From Planctomycetota bacterium (GTDB lineage Bacteria > Planctomycetota > UBA8108 > UBA1146): 64,000 bases of DNA. Position numbers and translations under genes: made by a program. The notes beneath the pieces are model-generated. The model was not told the origin of the DNA. It worked only from the letters and a program-made list of their open reading frames with translations, and searched no databases. The stretch covers positions 1 to 64,000 of the forward strand of contig JADHSM010000006.1 in NCBI GenBank assembly GCA_016776905.1, read 5' to 3'. Below, one piece after another: positions 50,501-59,253 of the stretch; within the stretch, counting starts at the first letter, position 1, and the number at the start of each line of letters is the position of its first letter.

Positions 50501-51031
50501 GTCGGACAGCGGGACGACCGACAGGGTAGAGATCAAAAGAGCGGCGATCAACAGAGGGACGACCGACAGGGTAGAGATCGACAGAGCGGAGCGAGGCCGC
50601 CGCGAGTGGACAGGGCCGAAGAGACTCCAGCGAATGATTCTCCAGCTCGTGAGAAAAGTCCAAGTGGTCAGCGAAATGTGGACTCTCATAAGTCTCCACA
50701 AAAAAATGATCCCGGCAGAGATTCCGGCAGTGATCCCGGCAGTGATTCCTCTCGAAGTAGAGAGCAGGGAAAGTCTCCCCTTCAAAGCGAAGACGCTGCT
50801 CATAGAGCTTCTCCTCCGCGTGAAGTACCAAAGAAGTCACCGGAGCGCTCTCATGGCTCCGATCAACGTTCTTCGGGAGATTCGGGTTCGCACAGCGAAG
50901 AAATTCAAAAGAAGCCTTCGACAGCGGCGGCTCCCAAGCCCGTTCCTGAAACCTCAACGCCTCCCCGGAAAGAGACTCCACCCAAGCCCGCCCGTGAGGG
51001 ATTCAATCCTGACGATTGGGTGATTCCATAG
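47576..51031 (+). CDS. Rad50/YhaN-type AAA ATPase with TM hairpin and long low-complexity SR-like tail
   Basis: Walker A GPNESGKSS; ABC signature ELSGGTLQGLTFGFRLAFAQ; Walker B QFLFLDEPFPAMD; H-switch FVAHPD; coiled coil; two hydrophobic segments (ALAFVIFLSGLLFIFVGL, GYLVAAFGAALFVFSSLIW); tail rich in R/S/E/D/P. Confidence 0.85.
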   Translation: MLIRSLRADGFLKFRKIRLVDIPRRGLIGILGPNESGKSSIGQLVQYALFGTTHQMVRGSIVDLIHWDDDHCVVEMDLEHNGEFYRIWREMDRLGSSYARLLRLEEDGSSAGEEIAAGVLQVQKEVSRKFHLNASETLHSFYLAERESVTTPEQFRGFLDRVAGIDVLQGARKKVLGALDALECDFTEIQSEVQRNELHASRLLPNIEKIPELESELGEREERIEAQQESSTTVHAEVQSVERLRDEVSKIQKEIRSLDDLPSSEVQKKCNGLIGLLQADLAPAPVREKTDVTRDLCEALEHVSVAHDCRQNLDEAVSEAKDTLEQRLDAQHESSIFKELETHKNSISESLVSFSRHRALAFVIFLSGLLFIFVGLDHEVSWGLSEWLPLVSELQQEEGTGYLVAAFGAALFVFSSLIWSKASQCQQIAFDAEGHVSRLELERDVAAASLESARLHQTNAKQGLDPGEDVTSCRLRGVFELIEKLRTHRRDVTTRYGENPGGTLAKKLQPSLDEVRKKLKALRKSLDEANDSVKRLRSKRDRLLSQIREYQNQQGRKTALEDQNEGLKSKSFDIRAEMDVHRLLLELLEETIESVRMRTGPSLGKGLCRLLPHLTGGRYRDAQVTQDFEIRLFTGAKSDFLQTYELSGGTLQGLTFGFRLAFAQAYVKAVTGAPQFLFLDEPFPAMDRDRVLHTLQALPQLSQELSQIFVAHPDLDADSREIFDFIIDTELGQDELEISLKSSAAQISNSAAKSVTKPRREKTRRGVAREQKDRVLREPRSSRGRGDRTSDPSDVSKRRNVSERPRGSEERGVSEKRGVSEKRGVSEKRGVPEDRNVSEDRNVSERPSRSERSSRTERSSDSERPSRSERPSRPERSSRSERPSRSERSSESESRSESESRSDSERRSDSERRSDPKEPIPSPRRERSRRQPRRDQEGPQSPDTESDKSEVTSRDDRQRSGRRRSGRPRGDRQSAVGQRDDRQGRDQKSGDQQRDDRQGRDRQSGARPPRVDRAEETPANDSPAREKSPSGQRNVDSHKSPQKNDPGRDSGSDPGSDSSRSREQGKSPLQSEDAAHRASPPREVPKKSPERSHGSDQRSSGDSGSHSEEIQKKPSTAAAPKPVPETSTPPRKETPPKPAREGFNPDDWVIP
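49990..50340 (+). repeat. In-frame 18-bp repeats encoding VSEKRG / VSEDRN / SRSERP / SxSERR hexapeptides
   Basis: cgtggtgtttctgagaag repeated, followed by variant 18-bp units of the form NNN-NNN-NNN-tct-gag-cgN. Confidence 0.93.
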
Positions 51032-51033
51032 GT

Positions 51034-51801
51034 ATGGCTTCGACTCAAACCACATCTACCGTCCCGGTGATGTTTCACGATCGGTGTGTGGTCGCAACAG
51101 ACCTTCATTGTGACGGGGGAGCGCGTCGGCTGGTGTGGTTAAAGTCTTTGCTCCTTCGCTGCCAACAATTGTCTTCGCCATTGTTGATTCTGGGAGATCT
51201 TTTTGATCTCTGGTGGGGGCCGGGCCAGATAAAGGCTTCTGATACTCGTCTTGAGTTAGAAGCATTAAAGATGGCTGTTCGGAGTGGCACAGCGATTTCT
51301 CTTCTCCCAGGTAATAGAGATTTTTTACTCGATCAGTCCTTTCAAGATGAAACGGGTGTGGAAGTTCTAGGTGACGCTGTCGATATGCGTATCGGTGGGC
51401 TTCGCTGGCACTTTTCTCATGGGGATCTTTTTGGAACCGAAGATCAAGGCTATCAAAGACTCCGGAAATTTCTCCGGCATCCCGTGAGTCGTCATTTGTT
51501 GTTATCTCTTCCGAGTGGCGTTTCCAAGAAATTGGCGGGTGGAATACGAAAAGGATCTCGGCGGTCTATCGCTCGTAAGACAACGATCAGCATGCAGCCG
51601 GATTTACGTTCAGTCGAAGCCCTTGTGGGGTCCGGATATGACCGAGTGGTCTGTGGACACTTTCACAAAGAGCGCTTCGAACAGATTCATTGCGCAGGCC
51701 GACAAGGTGAGTTCCGTATTCTTGAACCTTTTGAAGACCGGGGTGCATATCTGTATCTGGATGGCCCAGCGGTAAAGTTGGAATGGCTGGGGGATCATTG
51801 A
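51034..51801 (+). CDS. UDP-2,3-diacylglucosamine diphosphatase-like metallophosphoesterase
   Basis: ATDLHCDGGARR...LILGDLFDLWWG...LLPGNRDFLLDQSF...HFSHGDLFGTEDQGYQRLR...VCGHFHK, LpxH-like motif spacing. Confidence 0.78.
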   Translation: MASTQTTSTVPVMFHDRCVVATDLHCDGGARRLVWLKSLLLRCQQLSSPLLILGDLFDLWWGPGQIKASDTRLELEALKMAVRSGTAISLLPGNRDFLLDQSFQDETGVEVLGDAVDMRIGGLRWHFSHGDLFGTEDQGYQRLRKFLRHPVSRHLLLSLPSGVSKKLAGGIRKGSRRSIARKTTISMQPDLRSVEALVGSGYDRVVCGHFHKERFEQIHCAGRQGEFRILEPFEDRGAYLYLDGPAVKLEWLGDH

Positions 51802-52784
51802 AGATCGAAATTGAGCCGCCACCTCTCGCGATCATCGTGACTGGGGCGACATGCGGAGGAAAATCAAAAAGAGCCTTGGACATCTCCCGTGACACAGGAC
51901 TTCCTGTCAATGTCATGGATTCGATGAAGGTTTATCGAGGTATGGATATTGGGAGTGCTAAACCTGCAGAGGAACTCCGTAATGGGAAGCCTTACCAGAT
52001 GGTCGATCTTGTCGATCCATGGGAAGAGTTCACCGTCTTTGATTGGTTGTCTGCCCTCGGTGAGAGTGCTTCTTCAAAGGACCCCTGGCTGATCAGTGGA
52101 GGAACGGTTTTTTATCTTCATGCTCTGCGTGAAGGTATTTTTCAAGGACCGGGCCCCGACGATGTGATTCGAGAGAGACTCAAGGCGGAATCGAAATCTA
52201 TCGGTGGTGACTACCTTCATGACAAGTTGAAGGAGGTTGATCCTGATGCCGCTTTGATGATTCACCGCCATGATCACAAAAGACTGGTGAGAGCTCTTGA
52301 AGTGCATGAACAGAGTGGGGAGCCCATCAGTGTTTGGCATAAGAGGCGAGTACCGATTCTGGACCCTGACAAAACGCTTCTCATCGGTGTACATCGCGAA
52401 CGTCAAGAAGTGCACCGACGTATCAAGGCTCGCGTCGTTCGAATGTTTACAGAGGGGTGGATCGATGAGGTTCAAAGGCTGTTAGATGCTCACGACCCTC
52501 CCTGGAGCGATACTGCCGGGCAATCGATTGGCTATCAAAGGTTAAGTCAGGCACTGAAGGAAGGAACGGATCCATTCCTTGAGGCCGACAAGATTATTGC
52601 GCTGAACCGGGCGTTGGCTCGTTCTCAATTAGTATGGGCAAGAAAGTTACCGATAGAATGGTTCGCTCCAGACGAAGGAGATCGGGTCAACGAGAGAGTG
52701 CAGTCCGCTCTGGACGCTGTGAAAGAAGGCCGTCCCATCGATCCTCCTGATCGAGAACTGATGGCTCGTCGCAGGACGGTATAA
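51783..52784 (+). CDS. miaA: tRNA dimethylallyltransferase MiaA
   Basis: IIVTGATCGGKSKRALDIS...VNVMDSMKVYRGMDIGSAKP...YQMVDLVDPWEEFTVFDW...LISGGTVFYLHALREG. Confidence 0.93.
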   Translation: MAGGSLKIEIEPPPLAIIVTGATCGGKSKRALDISRDTGLPVNVMDSMKVYRGMDIGSAKPAEELRNGKPYQMVDLVDPWEEFTVFDWLSALGESASSKDPWLISGGTVFYLHALREGIFQGPGPDDVIRERLKAESKSIGGDYLHDKLKEVDPDAALMIHRHDHKRLVRALEVHEQSGEPISVWHKRRVPILDPDKTLLIGVHRERQEVHRRIKARVVRMFTEGWIDEVQRLLDAHDPPWSDTAGQSIGYQRLSQALKEGTDPFLEADKIIALNRALARSQLVWARKLPIEWFAPDEGDRVNERVQSALDAVKEGRPIDPPDRELMARRRTV

Positions 52785-52802
52785 ATCCAGAAAACTGAAA
52801 TT

Positions 52803-52842
52803 AAAAAAACGGAGACTGACACGAGGTCAGTCTCCGTTAATT
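52803..52842. terminator. Bidirectional intrinsic terminator between convergent genes
   Basis: ACGGAGACTGAC-acgag-GTCAGTCTCCGT flanked by A and T runs. Confidence 0.85.
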
Positions 52843-52860
52843 CAGGATGTTCTCTGAATT

Positions 52861-53082
52861 CTAGTACTGCTCGATCGGACGATCATCGAGATCGAACACG
52901 ATGCGATCAATGTCCGTTCTGGCGTTACGAAGGTCATCGCCCATCTGGCGGAAGACTCGCTTCCAGTAAAGACTAGACGAAACCGTGCTCTTCGGCCCTG
53001 AGGCACAACCGGACAAGCTCATCGCAAGTCCGAAGCAGAGCAGAAGGGCGAACATTTTGAATTTCTGACGGTTTGGACGCAT
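52861..53082 (-). CDS. Small lipoprotein
   Basis: MRPNRQKFKMFALLLCFGLAMSLSGCASG signal plus lipobox; 73-79 aa. Confidence 0.7.
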   Translation of the reverse strand: MRPNRQKFKMFALLLCFGLAMSLSGCASGPKSTVSSSLYWKRVFRQMGDDLRNARTDIDRIVFDLDDRPIEQY

Positions 53083-53468
53083 GGTCCCTCCCTCGTTCAA
53101 ATTATGGGTGAGCAGATCCCCATGGGGGGCTCAACTTCGAGTTCTGACTAAGATTCGGTACTCTAAATCGCATTTCTTATTGAAGAAGCACTCTTTAGAT
53201 CCGAAGACCTCATTTCTTCCGGGTTTCACAGATGATCTCTGTGAAGTGAAGAGATTAAGCCGTGGCAACGCCTAAGTCAACGAACCAATATCACGGATCC
53301 TCAGGAATACAGGGCGGATTCTTCGGGGTTCTTTGACCCCTGCACCGGGGAAGGCTAGGATTCGTCCAAGTAATCCCCTTGAAAGCCGTCTGGCTACTGG
53401 GGGGGGACGCCTCTGGCCCGTGGATGGGAAAGAGGCCGCATCGAGCTCATTTGGAGGGCGAGGGGACT

Positions 53469-54998
53469 GTGGCTGAGGACCGTATTCGCGAGATAAAGAT
53501 CGCAAAGATCGACAAATTGAGGGAAGCGGGGCACCACCCCTACCCTGAGAGATGGGAAAGATCACACACTCTTGCCGAGGCCTCCAGCCTTGAAGAGGGG
53601 GTTTCAGGCGTCAGAGTCTGTGGCCGCATCGTCAGTCGTCGTGATTTTGGAAAACTGACATTTTTTGATCTTCAGGATCTCCATGGGAGAATCCAGTGCT
53701 CCGTACAAAAAGACGATCTGGGTGCCGAAGTTTTTGGGCAGTTCAATAAGCTGGTCGATATCGGTGATTTTGTTGGGATCGTTGGAGAGACCTACAATAC
53801 CCGTATTGGTCAGTTGACGGTTCGGGCCAGTGAGTGGCAGTTCCTTGGCAAGATGTTACGTCCTATGCCAGAGAAGTTTCATGCCATTTCTGATCAGGAA
53901 ATCCGATACCGCAGAAGGTATCTCGATTTGATCAGCGATGCTGATTCCAGAGCTCGCTTCAAGATGCGTAGAGATTTCATTCGTGCGTTGAGAGAGGGCT
54001 TGGATGCCGCTCTATTCGATGAGGTCGAGACTCCTGTTTTACAGACCAAGCCTTCGGGGGCTCTCGCGACTCCGTTTGAAACGCATCACGCTGCTCTCGA
54101 TATTCCTGTCTACATGCGAATCGCACCTGAGACCTACTTGAAGCGCTGTATCGTCGCTGGATTTGACCGAGTCTACGAGTTTGCTCGTGTCTTCCGTAAT
54201 GAAGGTATGGACCCGTCACACCTCCAGGATTTCACGATGCTGGAGTACTACGCCGCTTACTGGAACTATGTCGATAATATGGATTTCACAGAGCGCCTTC
54301 TGAGAGACGTCATCGAAAGATGTACTGGATCTCTGGTGGTCTCGCACGCAGCGGGTGACATCGACTTCGGTGGTGAATGGCCACGCGTGAGTCTTTCCCA
54401 TCTCATCTCGGAGCATGCGGGGATCGATATCTCTGCCCACGAAACAGCCGAGTCTTTGAAAGTGGCGATAAAGGATCAAGGGATCTTTCTCGATGACATC
54501 GACCATTTGGGTCGGGGTGCATTGATTGATCAACTCTACAAGAAAACTGTCCGGCCGCAGTTGAAGCAACCTACGTTTGTGACTCAACATCCTGTCGATC
54601 TGTCCCCATTGGCTCGTCGCAATGACGACGATGGGAACATTACGGATCGTTTTCAATTGGTCATTCATGGTTGGGAGGTGATCAATGCTTACTCTGAATT
54701 GGTCGACCCTATCGATCAGCGTGAGCGATTGGAAGAACAGGCTCGATTACATGCGGACGGTGACGACGAAGCGATGGTGATGGAAGAAGATTACCTGTTA
54801 GCGATGGAGCATGGAATGCCCCCTATTTCCGGTTGGGGAATGGGGATCGATCGAATGGTTGCTCTTCTTTGTGGTGCAGAGAACCTTCGGGACGTCGTGC
54901 TTTTTCCTTTACTGAAACCAGAGGTAGGGGACGCCATCGACGAGGCTCTTTTCAATACAGGAGAAGAAGCTCCAGCCAAAGAAGGCGCAGACGCCTAA
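53469..54998 (+). CDS. lysS: Lysyl-tRNA synthetase (class II)
   Basis: EDRIREIKIAKIDKLREAGHHPYPERWERSHTLAE...RYRRRYLDLI...FETHHAALDIPVYMRIAPETYLKRCIVAGFDRVYEFARVFRNEGMD...GWGMGIDRMVALL; GTG start proposed. Confidence 0.94.
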   Translation: MAEDRIREIKIAKIDKLREAGHHPYPERWERSHTLAEASSLEEGVSGVRVCGRIVSRRDFGKLTFFDLQDLHGRIQCSVQKDDLGAEVFGQFNKLVDIGDFVGIVGETYNTRIGQLTVRASEWQFLGKMLRPMPEKFHAISDQEIRYRRRYLDLISDADSRARFKMRRDFIRALREGLDAALFDEVETPVLQTKPSGALATPFETHHAALDIPVYMRIAPETYLKRCIVAGFDRVYEFARVFRNEGMDPSHLQDFTMLEYYAAYWNYVDNMDFTERLLRDVIERCTGSLVVSHAAGDIDFGGEWPRVSLSHLISEHAGIDISAHETAESLKVAIKDQGIFLDDIDHLGRGALIDQLYKKTVRPQLKQPTFVTQHPVDLSPLARRNDDDGNITDRFQLVIHGWEVINAYSELVDPIDQRERLEEQARLHADGDDEAMVMEEDYLLAMEHGMPPISGWGMGIDRMVALLCGAENLRDVVLFPLLKPEVGDAIDEALFNTGEEAPAKEGADA

Positions 54999-55975
54999 GC
55001 GTTATTAAAGGGATCCCAGCCCGGAGTGGCTGCATCTGTCGACGGAATGTCGACAGGTGTTCCCTTCGATGTCGCTTCGAGAACTGGGCCTTTTTCATTG
55101 GCAGGAATGAATTCGCCGATCCAGTGCCACTCGGTTCCCGATTCTTGAGCGATAGCCTCAACCTTGTCTGATTCAGCGGGATCAATGCCGAGTAGTAATT
55201 CATAGTCTTCACCGCCCCCCAAGACTTGTTTGAGGTTGGGAGAAGCGGCACTTGAAACAAGGGACTCGAGTTCTACTTGGGCAGAGAGTTGGCTCGCTAG
55301 GCATACTCGGTGCAGATCCAATGCTAAACCGTCGCTGATATCGATGGCTGTTGGGGGCCGGCTCAGTGCCGGCGCCAGTTCTGCGACAAAATTTTGTCGG
55401 CATGCGGGTGATCTCCATGGGTCTGGCGATTCATCTGTGAGGCCCTGGTTGAGATGCTCCAGTGCTTTCGCGGCGGAACCGGGTGAACCCGTGACGCCGA
55501 TTCTGTCTCCCAGTTGCGCACGATCCCTCCTCCAGCACCGTGCTTCCTCGACATATCCGAGAACAGTCGCATGGAGAGAGAGAGAGTTTGGGTTTCGTGC
55601 AACATTTCCACCCATAAGGCAAATCTGTAAGCGCTCTATTTCAGCATCAAGCCCACGCCAAAAGTCTTCACCGAGAAAGCCTGGCAACTCCGGTGTCTCC
55701 ACGGAAAGAATCAGACCACTCGCCTTGGCACCCATTGCGCTGAGATCACTGACGCTGCCTCGCACGAGTCGTCGGGCTAATATTTCGGGGGGGCACCATG
55801 ACTGAAGCGCATCAAAGGTGAAGTGTTGTCCGCTGACGAGAGCGTCTACGGAAACCACGAGTGAACTATTTTCGGGAGGTTTTATCAAAGCGGCATCATC
55901 ACCCGGACCATAGACAGCATTTTCAGGGTGCTGGCGTGGTGAGATATAGTGCTGTACCCATTGCTGTTCGTTCAC
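54995..55975 (-). CDS. thiL: Thiamine-monophosphate kinase
   Basis: AVYGPGDDAALI...VVSVDALVSGQHF...VRGSVSDLSAMGAKA...MGGNVARNP...AIDISDGLALDLHRVC. Confidence 0.9.
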   Translation of the reverse strand: MNEQQWVQHYISPRQHPENAVYGPGDDAALIKPPENSSLVVSVDALVSGQHFTFDALQSWCPPEILARRLVRGSVSDLSAMGAKASGLILSVETPELPGFLGEDFWRGLDAEIERLQICLMGGNVARNPNSLSLHATVLGYVEEARCWRRDRAQLGDRIGVTGSPGSAAKALEHLNQGLTDESPDPWRSPACRQNFVAELAPALSRPPTAIDISDGLALDLHRVCLASQLSAQVELESLVSSAASPNLKQVLGGGEDYELLLGIDPAESDKVEAIAQESGTEWHWIGEFIPANEKGPVLEATSKGTPVDIPSTDAATPGWDPFNNA

Positions 55976-57633
55976 GACGAAGATTCAGTTTCGTCCAGTT
56001 GGGACTGCGAGATTCCTGCTTCAGGAGATCCCGGCACAGGTGCCGGAAGTTCTTGTATCAACAGCAGATCTATCTCTTCCTGAACATCTCTGAGGGCCTC
56101 TTCTGAGAGAAGACCTTCTCTGAAAGCTTGTTCCACAGCACTTCTTTGGCGATGAAGGAGTCTTATCATGACGCCACGAACTTGTTCCGCTGCGAACTCC
56201 GGATGATCTTCCAATACCTGCCGAAGATCATCGTGAATGTTTTCCCGAATACGAATCAATCTTGAACGTATCGATTCGACCCGGGTGAAGTCTATTTCGG
56301 TGGTCTTCGCGATATCCGTCAAACCCTCCAAGGCGGTTTCTACAGCGATGGAGCGAGCCTGATGCCGTTCCCAGCGTCGACGACCTTCCAACCGTTTGGT
56401 GATCCCTAGCTTTTTCAGAAGAAGTTGTATGGTGGTGCCTTGTACCAACATGGAAAGCATCACGACTCCTGCGACGACCGCTTGCATGGTGGGTGCAGTC
56501 TCCTGCATGTTGGCAGATCTGGAGATACCGAGTGCCAAAGCAATCGGTACTGCTCCTTTTAAGCCGCCCCAATGAATCACGTGCAGCCAAGATCGAGGAT
56601 AAGACTCTCTTACCGATTGATCGATACCGCCGATCGAGTAGGTCATGAGGGCGCGGGCGGCCACGCTAGCGAGCCATACCATGATGACGAGTTCTACATT
56701 TTGAGCGACAAGTACGGGATCCACTGCAAAACCAAGAGCGAGGAATGCGATCGAGTTTGCGACAAATGAGACGACTTCCCACGTTAATCCCATACTCATT
56801 TGAGTCGTGGCATTCATAGAATTTCTTAAGCCGGAATTCCCCACCATCAACCCAGCGAAGACCACTGCAATCACCCCTGAAGATTCAAGTCTCTCGGCAA
56901 TGAGGTACGAGCCATAGGCGAGTAGGAAGGAGAAGAGTACTTCGACCATTCGTTCATCGATGCGTTGCAGGATCCAATTGACCAGTGATCCGAGTGAGAG
57001 TCCGACGAGTGCGCCAAGTCCTACCATTCGAATAAAGATCAGAATGCTTTCTGGCACACTCACTTCTGACCATCCCAGATCGATCCCTCGCAAGAGGAGG
57101 AAATAGAGAACCACGACCAATCCATCGTTAAAGAGTGATTCGCCCTCGACGATGGTGGACAACTTTTTCTCGACACCTTGTTCTTTGAAGATGGCAAGGA
57201 CACTGACAGGGTCAGTCGGACTGACCATTGCTCCCAGAAGAAGAGCAAACTCCCAGGACCAGCCGGTGATGGCCTGAATGGCCGCTGAAGTGATCAAGAT
57301 GACTCCCAGTGTTCCTAGAAGTGCCATAGTCCCAATCAACCCAGAATTTTCGCGTAGTTTTTTAAAGGAGGTGTTCATCGCACCTTCGAAGAGCAGTGGA
57401 GGGAGCAGGACGAGGAAGATCACTTCTTCTGTCAATTCGAAGTGCCCTCCACCCGATGGAAGTACGCCCTGATGTCTCAACAGTCCTACCGTCGCCCCGG
57501 CGATGACCAGTCCCACGGTGTATGGGATTCTCCAGCGACGCGTCAAAATAGCGACGAGCATCGCCCCCAAAAGGAGCAGCAAGAGATCTTCCAAGATGGG
57601 TAGATTCAGACCCGCAGCAAAAAGGGTGGGCAT
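55972..57633 (-). CDS. CPA1-type Na+/H+ antiporter
   Basis: Multi-TM; ALLLGAMVSPTDPVSVLAIFKEQGVEKKLSTIVEGESLFNDGLVVVLY; WGGLKGAVPIALALGI. Confidence 0.9.
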   Translation of the reverse strand: MPTLFAAGLNLPILEDLLLLLLGAMLVAILTRRWRIPYTVGLVIAGATVGLLRHQGVLPSGGGHFELTEEVIFLVLLPPLLFEGAMNTSFKKLRENSGLIGTMALLGTLGVILITSAAIQAITGWSWEFALLLGAMVSPTDPVSVLAIFKEQGVEKKLSTIVEGESLFNDGLVVVLYFLLLRGIDLGWSEVSVPESILIFIRMVGLGALVGLSLGSLVNWILQRIDERMVEVLFSFLLAYGSYLIAERLESSGVIAVVFAGLMVGNSGLRNSMNATTQMSMGLTWEVVSFVANSIAFLALGFAVDPVLVAQNVELVIMVWLASVAARALMTYSIGGIDQSVRESYPRSWLHVIHWGGLKGAVPIALALGISRSANMQETAPTMQAVVAGVVMLSMLVQGTTIQLLLKKLGITKRLEGRRRWERHQARSIAVETALEGLTDIAKTTEIDFTRVESIRSRLIRIRENIHDDLRQVLEDHPEFAAEQVRGVMIRLLHRQRSAVEQAFREGLLSEEALRDVQEEIDLLLIQELPAPVPGSPEAGISQSQLDETESSS

Positions 57634-57883
57634 GATGAGGCTCCTTTCTGGGATTGAGAGTGCCCGCAACCCGCTCTCAGAGCAAGAGCCGTTGTTGTCG
57701 CTCTTGTATTCCGCATTCAGATCTTTCGGTATCGCTGTCGCCTCGATACGAGTTTGACGACAGAGTGAGGGAACCCTGATGCGCTTCGGCTCGGTTGGGG
57801 ACACTGATATTCCAGAAGTCATGGGGATGAGCAGAGATTTTTGGGTGTAAACTCAAATCAGTGGTCGAAGAAGGAAGGTTCAG

Positions 57884-59038
57884 GTGATGACGGCAGAATC
57901 CAAATCCCCCGGCAAGGCCTGCCTAGGGGGCATTCTTGGCATCATGATTTCCTTGACGTACTCCGGTTGTTTTTCCGTTGAAGAACCGGTCTCCGTTCAG
58001 GATGGAGCGGGTCGAGACTGGCAAAGCGAAGTGGAAAAAGAGTTGGTCATCTCGGGGCTCCGAGAAGGTGACCCCTGGTCACTGGCACATCTTCATCTCG
58101 CTCTTCCCGAAGAGTCTGAATTACAAAATTCTCGGGACCAACTCCACCAGCTTCTTTCTGATATTGATTCTGTTATTCCTATCCATGGTGATCATGGCGA
58201 ACGGGGAGAGCAGCATCCTCATCTCTTACTGAGGACGGGTGTCTTGTTGCAAGGGCCTGAGATTTCGGAGGCTCTTCGAAACAGGACACAACAGGAACTC
58301 TCTAAAACTTCATATGTGAAAGAATGGCGTGCGGTCAATGATTACGCATGGTTATTGGATGCCGCTGCCCGCTGTGGACTGAAGCGTCAAGTCCTCGTCC
58401 TTGACGGAACTTTGGGAGATCTCGTTGACGAAAGTATTCGTACTCTTGAACAAGGAGATGCGGTCATCTCGCCAATACTCGCAAAATCTCCCACGTTGGA
58501 AACCCGACGCCCCGCTGGATTGTCGGATCCTACGGTTGCAGGTTGTTGGGCTTTTACTTGTGGCGGCACTCATCTCTTAGGCGCTCTTGTGGAGTGTGCT
58601 CTCTCAGGCTTGATCCTTCCTGAAGACCGAAAACGTATCGATGCATTGTTGAGTAATTTTGAAAAACGACTCCGCTGGGATTTGAGCTATCGCCATTTGG
58701 AGCGTGATCGGGCGATTCGGGCAGGGAAATCTTCGAGAAAAGCTGATCGCAATTTTGGTCTCGCTCAGATCAAGGTTCTTGGGCACGGCCTCGAAGTATT
58801 GAGTCGTGCAAGAAGACTTTACCCCGAGGATTCGCAGGTATTCTCCTCCAGTATGAATCAGATGCTCCAGGAATTGGAAAACCTGTTTCTACCGGGGCGT
58901 TATCCGGGATTCGACCCTGTGGCTCTTCTTGAGCAAAAAGTGTCGATTGAGAATCCTGAAACTTGGGAGCGGGCTCACGGTGATTTGAGCCATCTCATTC
59001 GGGGACTCCGCTTGGCGAAGGATTCTTCAAAGTATTGA
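57884..59038 (+). CDS. Lipoprotein of unknown function
   Basis: ILGIMISLTYSGC lipobox; ORF of 384 aa with no family recognised. Confidence 0.65.
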   Translation: MMTAESKSPGKACLGGILGIMISLTYSGCFSVEEPVSVQDGAGRDWQSEVEKELVISGLREGDPWSLAHLHLALPEESELQNSRDQLHQLLSDIDSVIPIHGDHGERGEQHPHLLLRTGVLLQGPEISEALRNRTQQELSKTSYVKEWRAVNDYAWLLDAAARCGLKRQVLVLDGTLGDLVDESIRTLEQGDAVISPILAKSPTLETRRPAGLSDPTVAGCWAFTCGGTHLLGALVECALSGLILPEDRKRIDALLSNFEKRLRWDLSYRHLERDRAIRAGKSSRKADRNFGLAQIKVLGHGLEVLSRARRLYPEDSQVFSSSMNQMLQELENLFLPGRYPGFDPVALLEQKVSIENPETWERAHGDLSHLIRGLRLAKDSSKY

Positions 59039-59092
59039 TGTGATGTTGGGTCTGTATGGGGGACTTGTTGATCCACGAGATTATGGGACGAT

Positions 59093-59149
59093 GTTACCCA
59101 GAGAAGACAAGGTTACCCAGAGAAGACAAGGTTACCCAGAGAAGACAAG
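59093..59149. repeat. Perfect tandem repeat, 3 x 19 bp
   Basis: gttacccagagaagacaag at 59093, 59112, 59131. Confidence 0.97.
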
Positions 59150-59253
59150 GATTGATTTCCCAGCATTTGGACTTGGAATAGGGTCGATCACGTCGGCCCA
59201 GAGCGTTGTTTCGACAAACATACTTTTCTCATGGAATCAAACATGGAGGCGCA

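Noticed and set aside
49681-51023. Long overlapping ORFs in alternative frames and antisense (384, 214 and 199 aa) over the SMC-like tail
   Set aside because: They arise because the 18-bp repeat lacks stops in several frames; their translations are low-complexity (VVFLRSVVFLRS, SLRRSESLRRSE) and the Rad50-like frame is continuous through the region.
51034-51801. Metallophosphoesterase after the Rad50-like gene considered as an Mre11/SbcD partner
   Set aside because: Motif spacing and extra motifs (GDLFDLWWG, GNRDFLLDQSF, HGDLFGTEDQGYQ) match LpxH-type UDP-2,3-diacylglucosamine diphosphatase, and there is no SbcD C-terminal cap.
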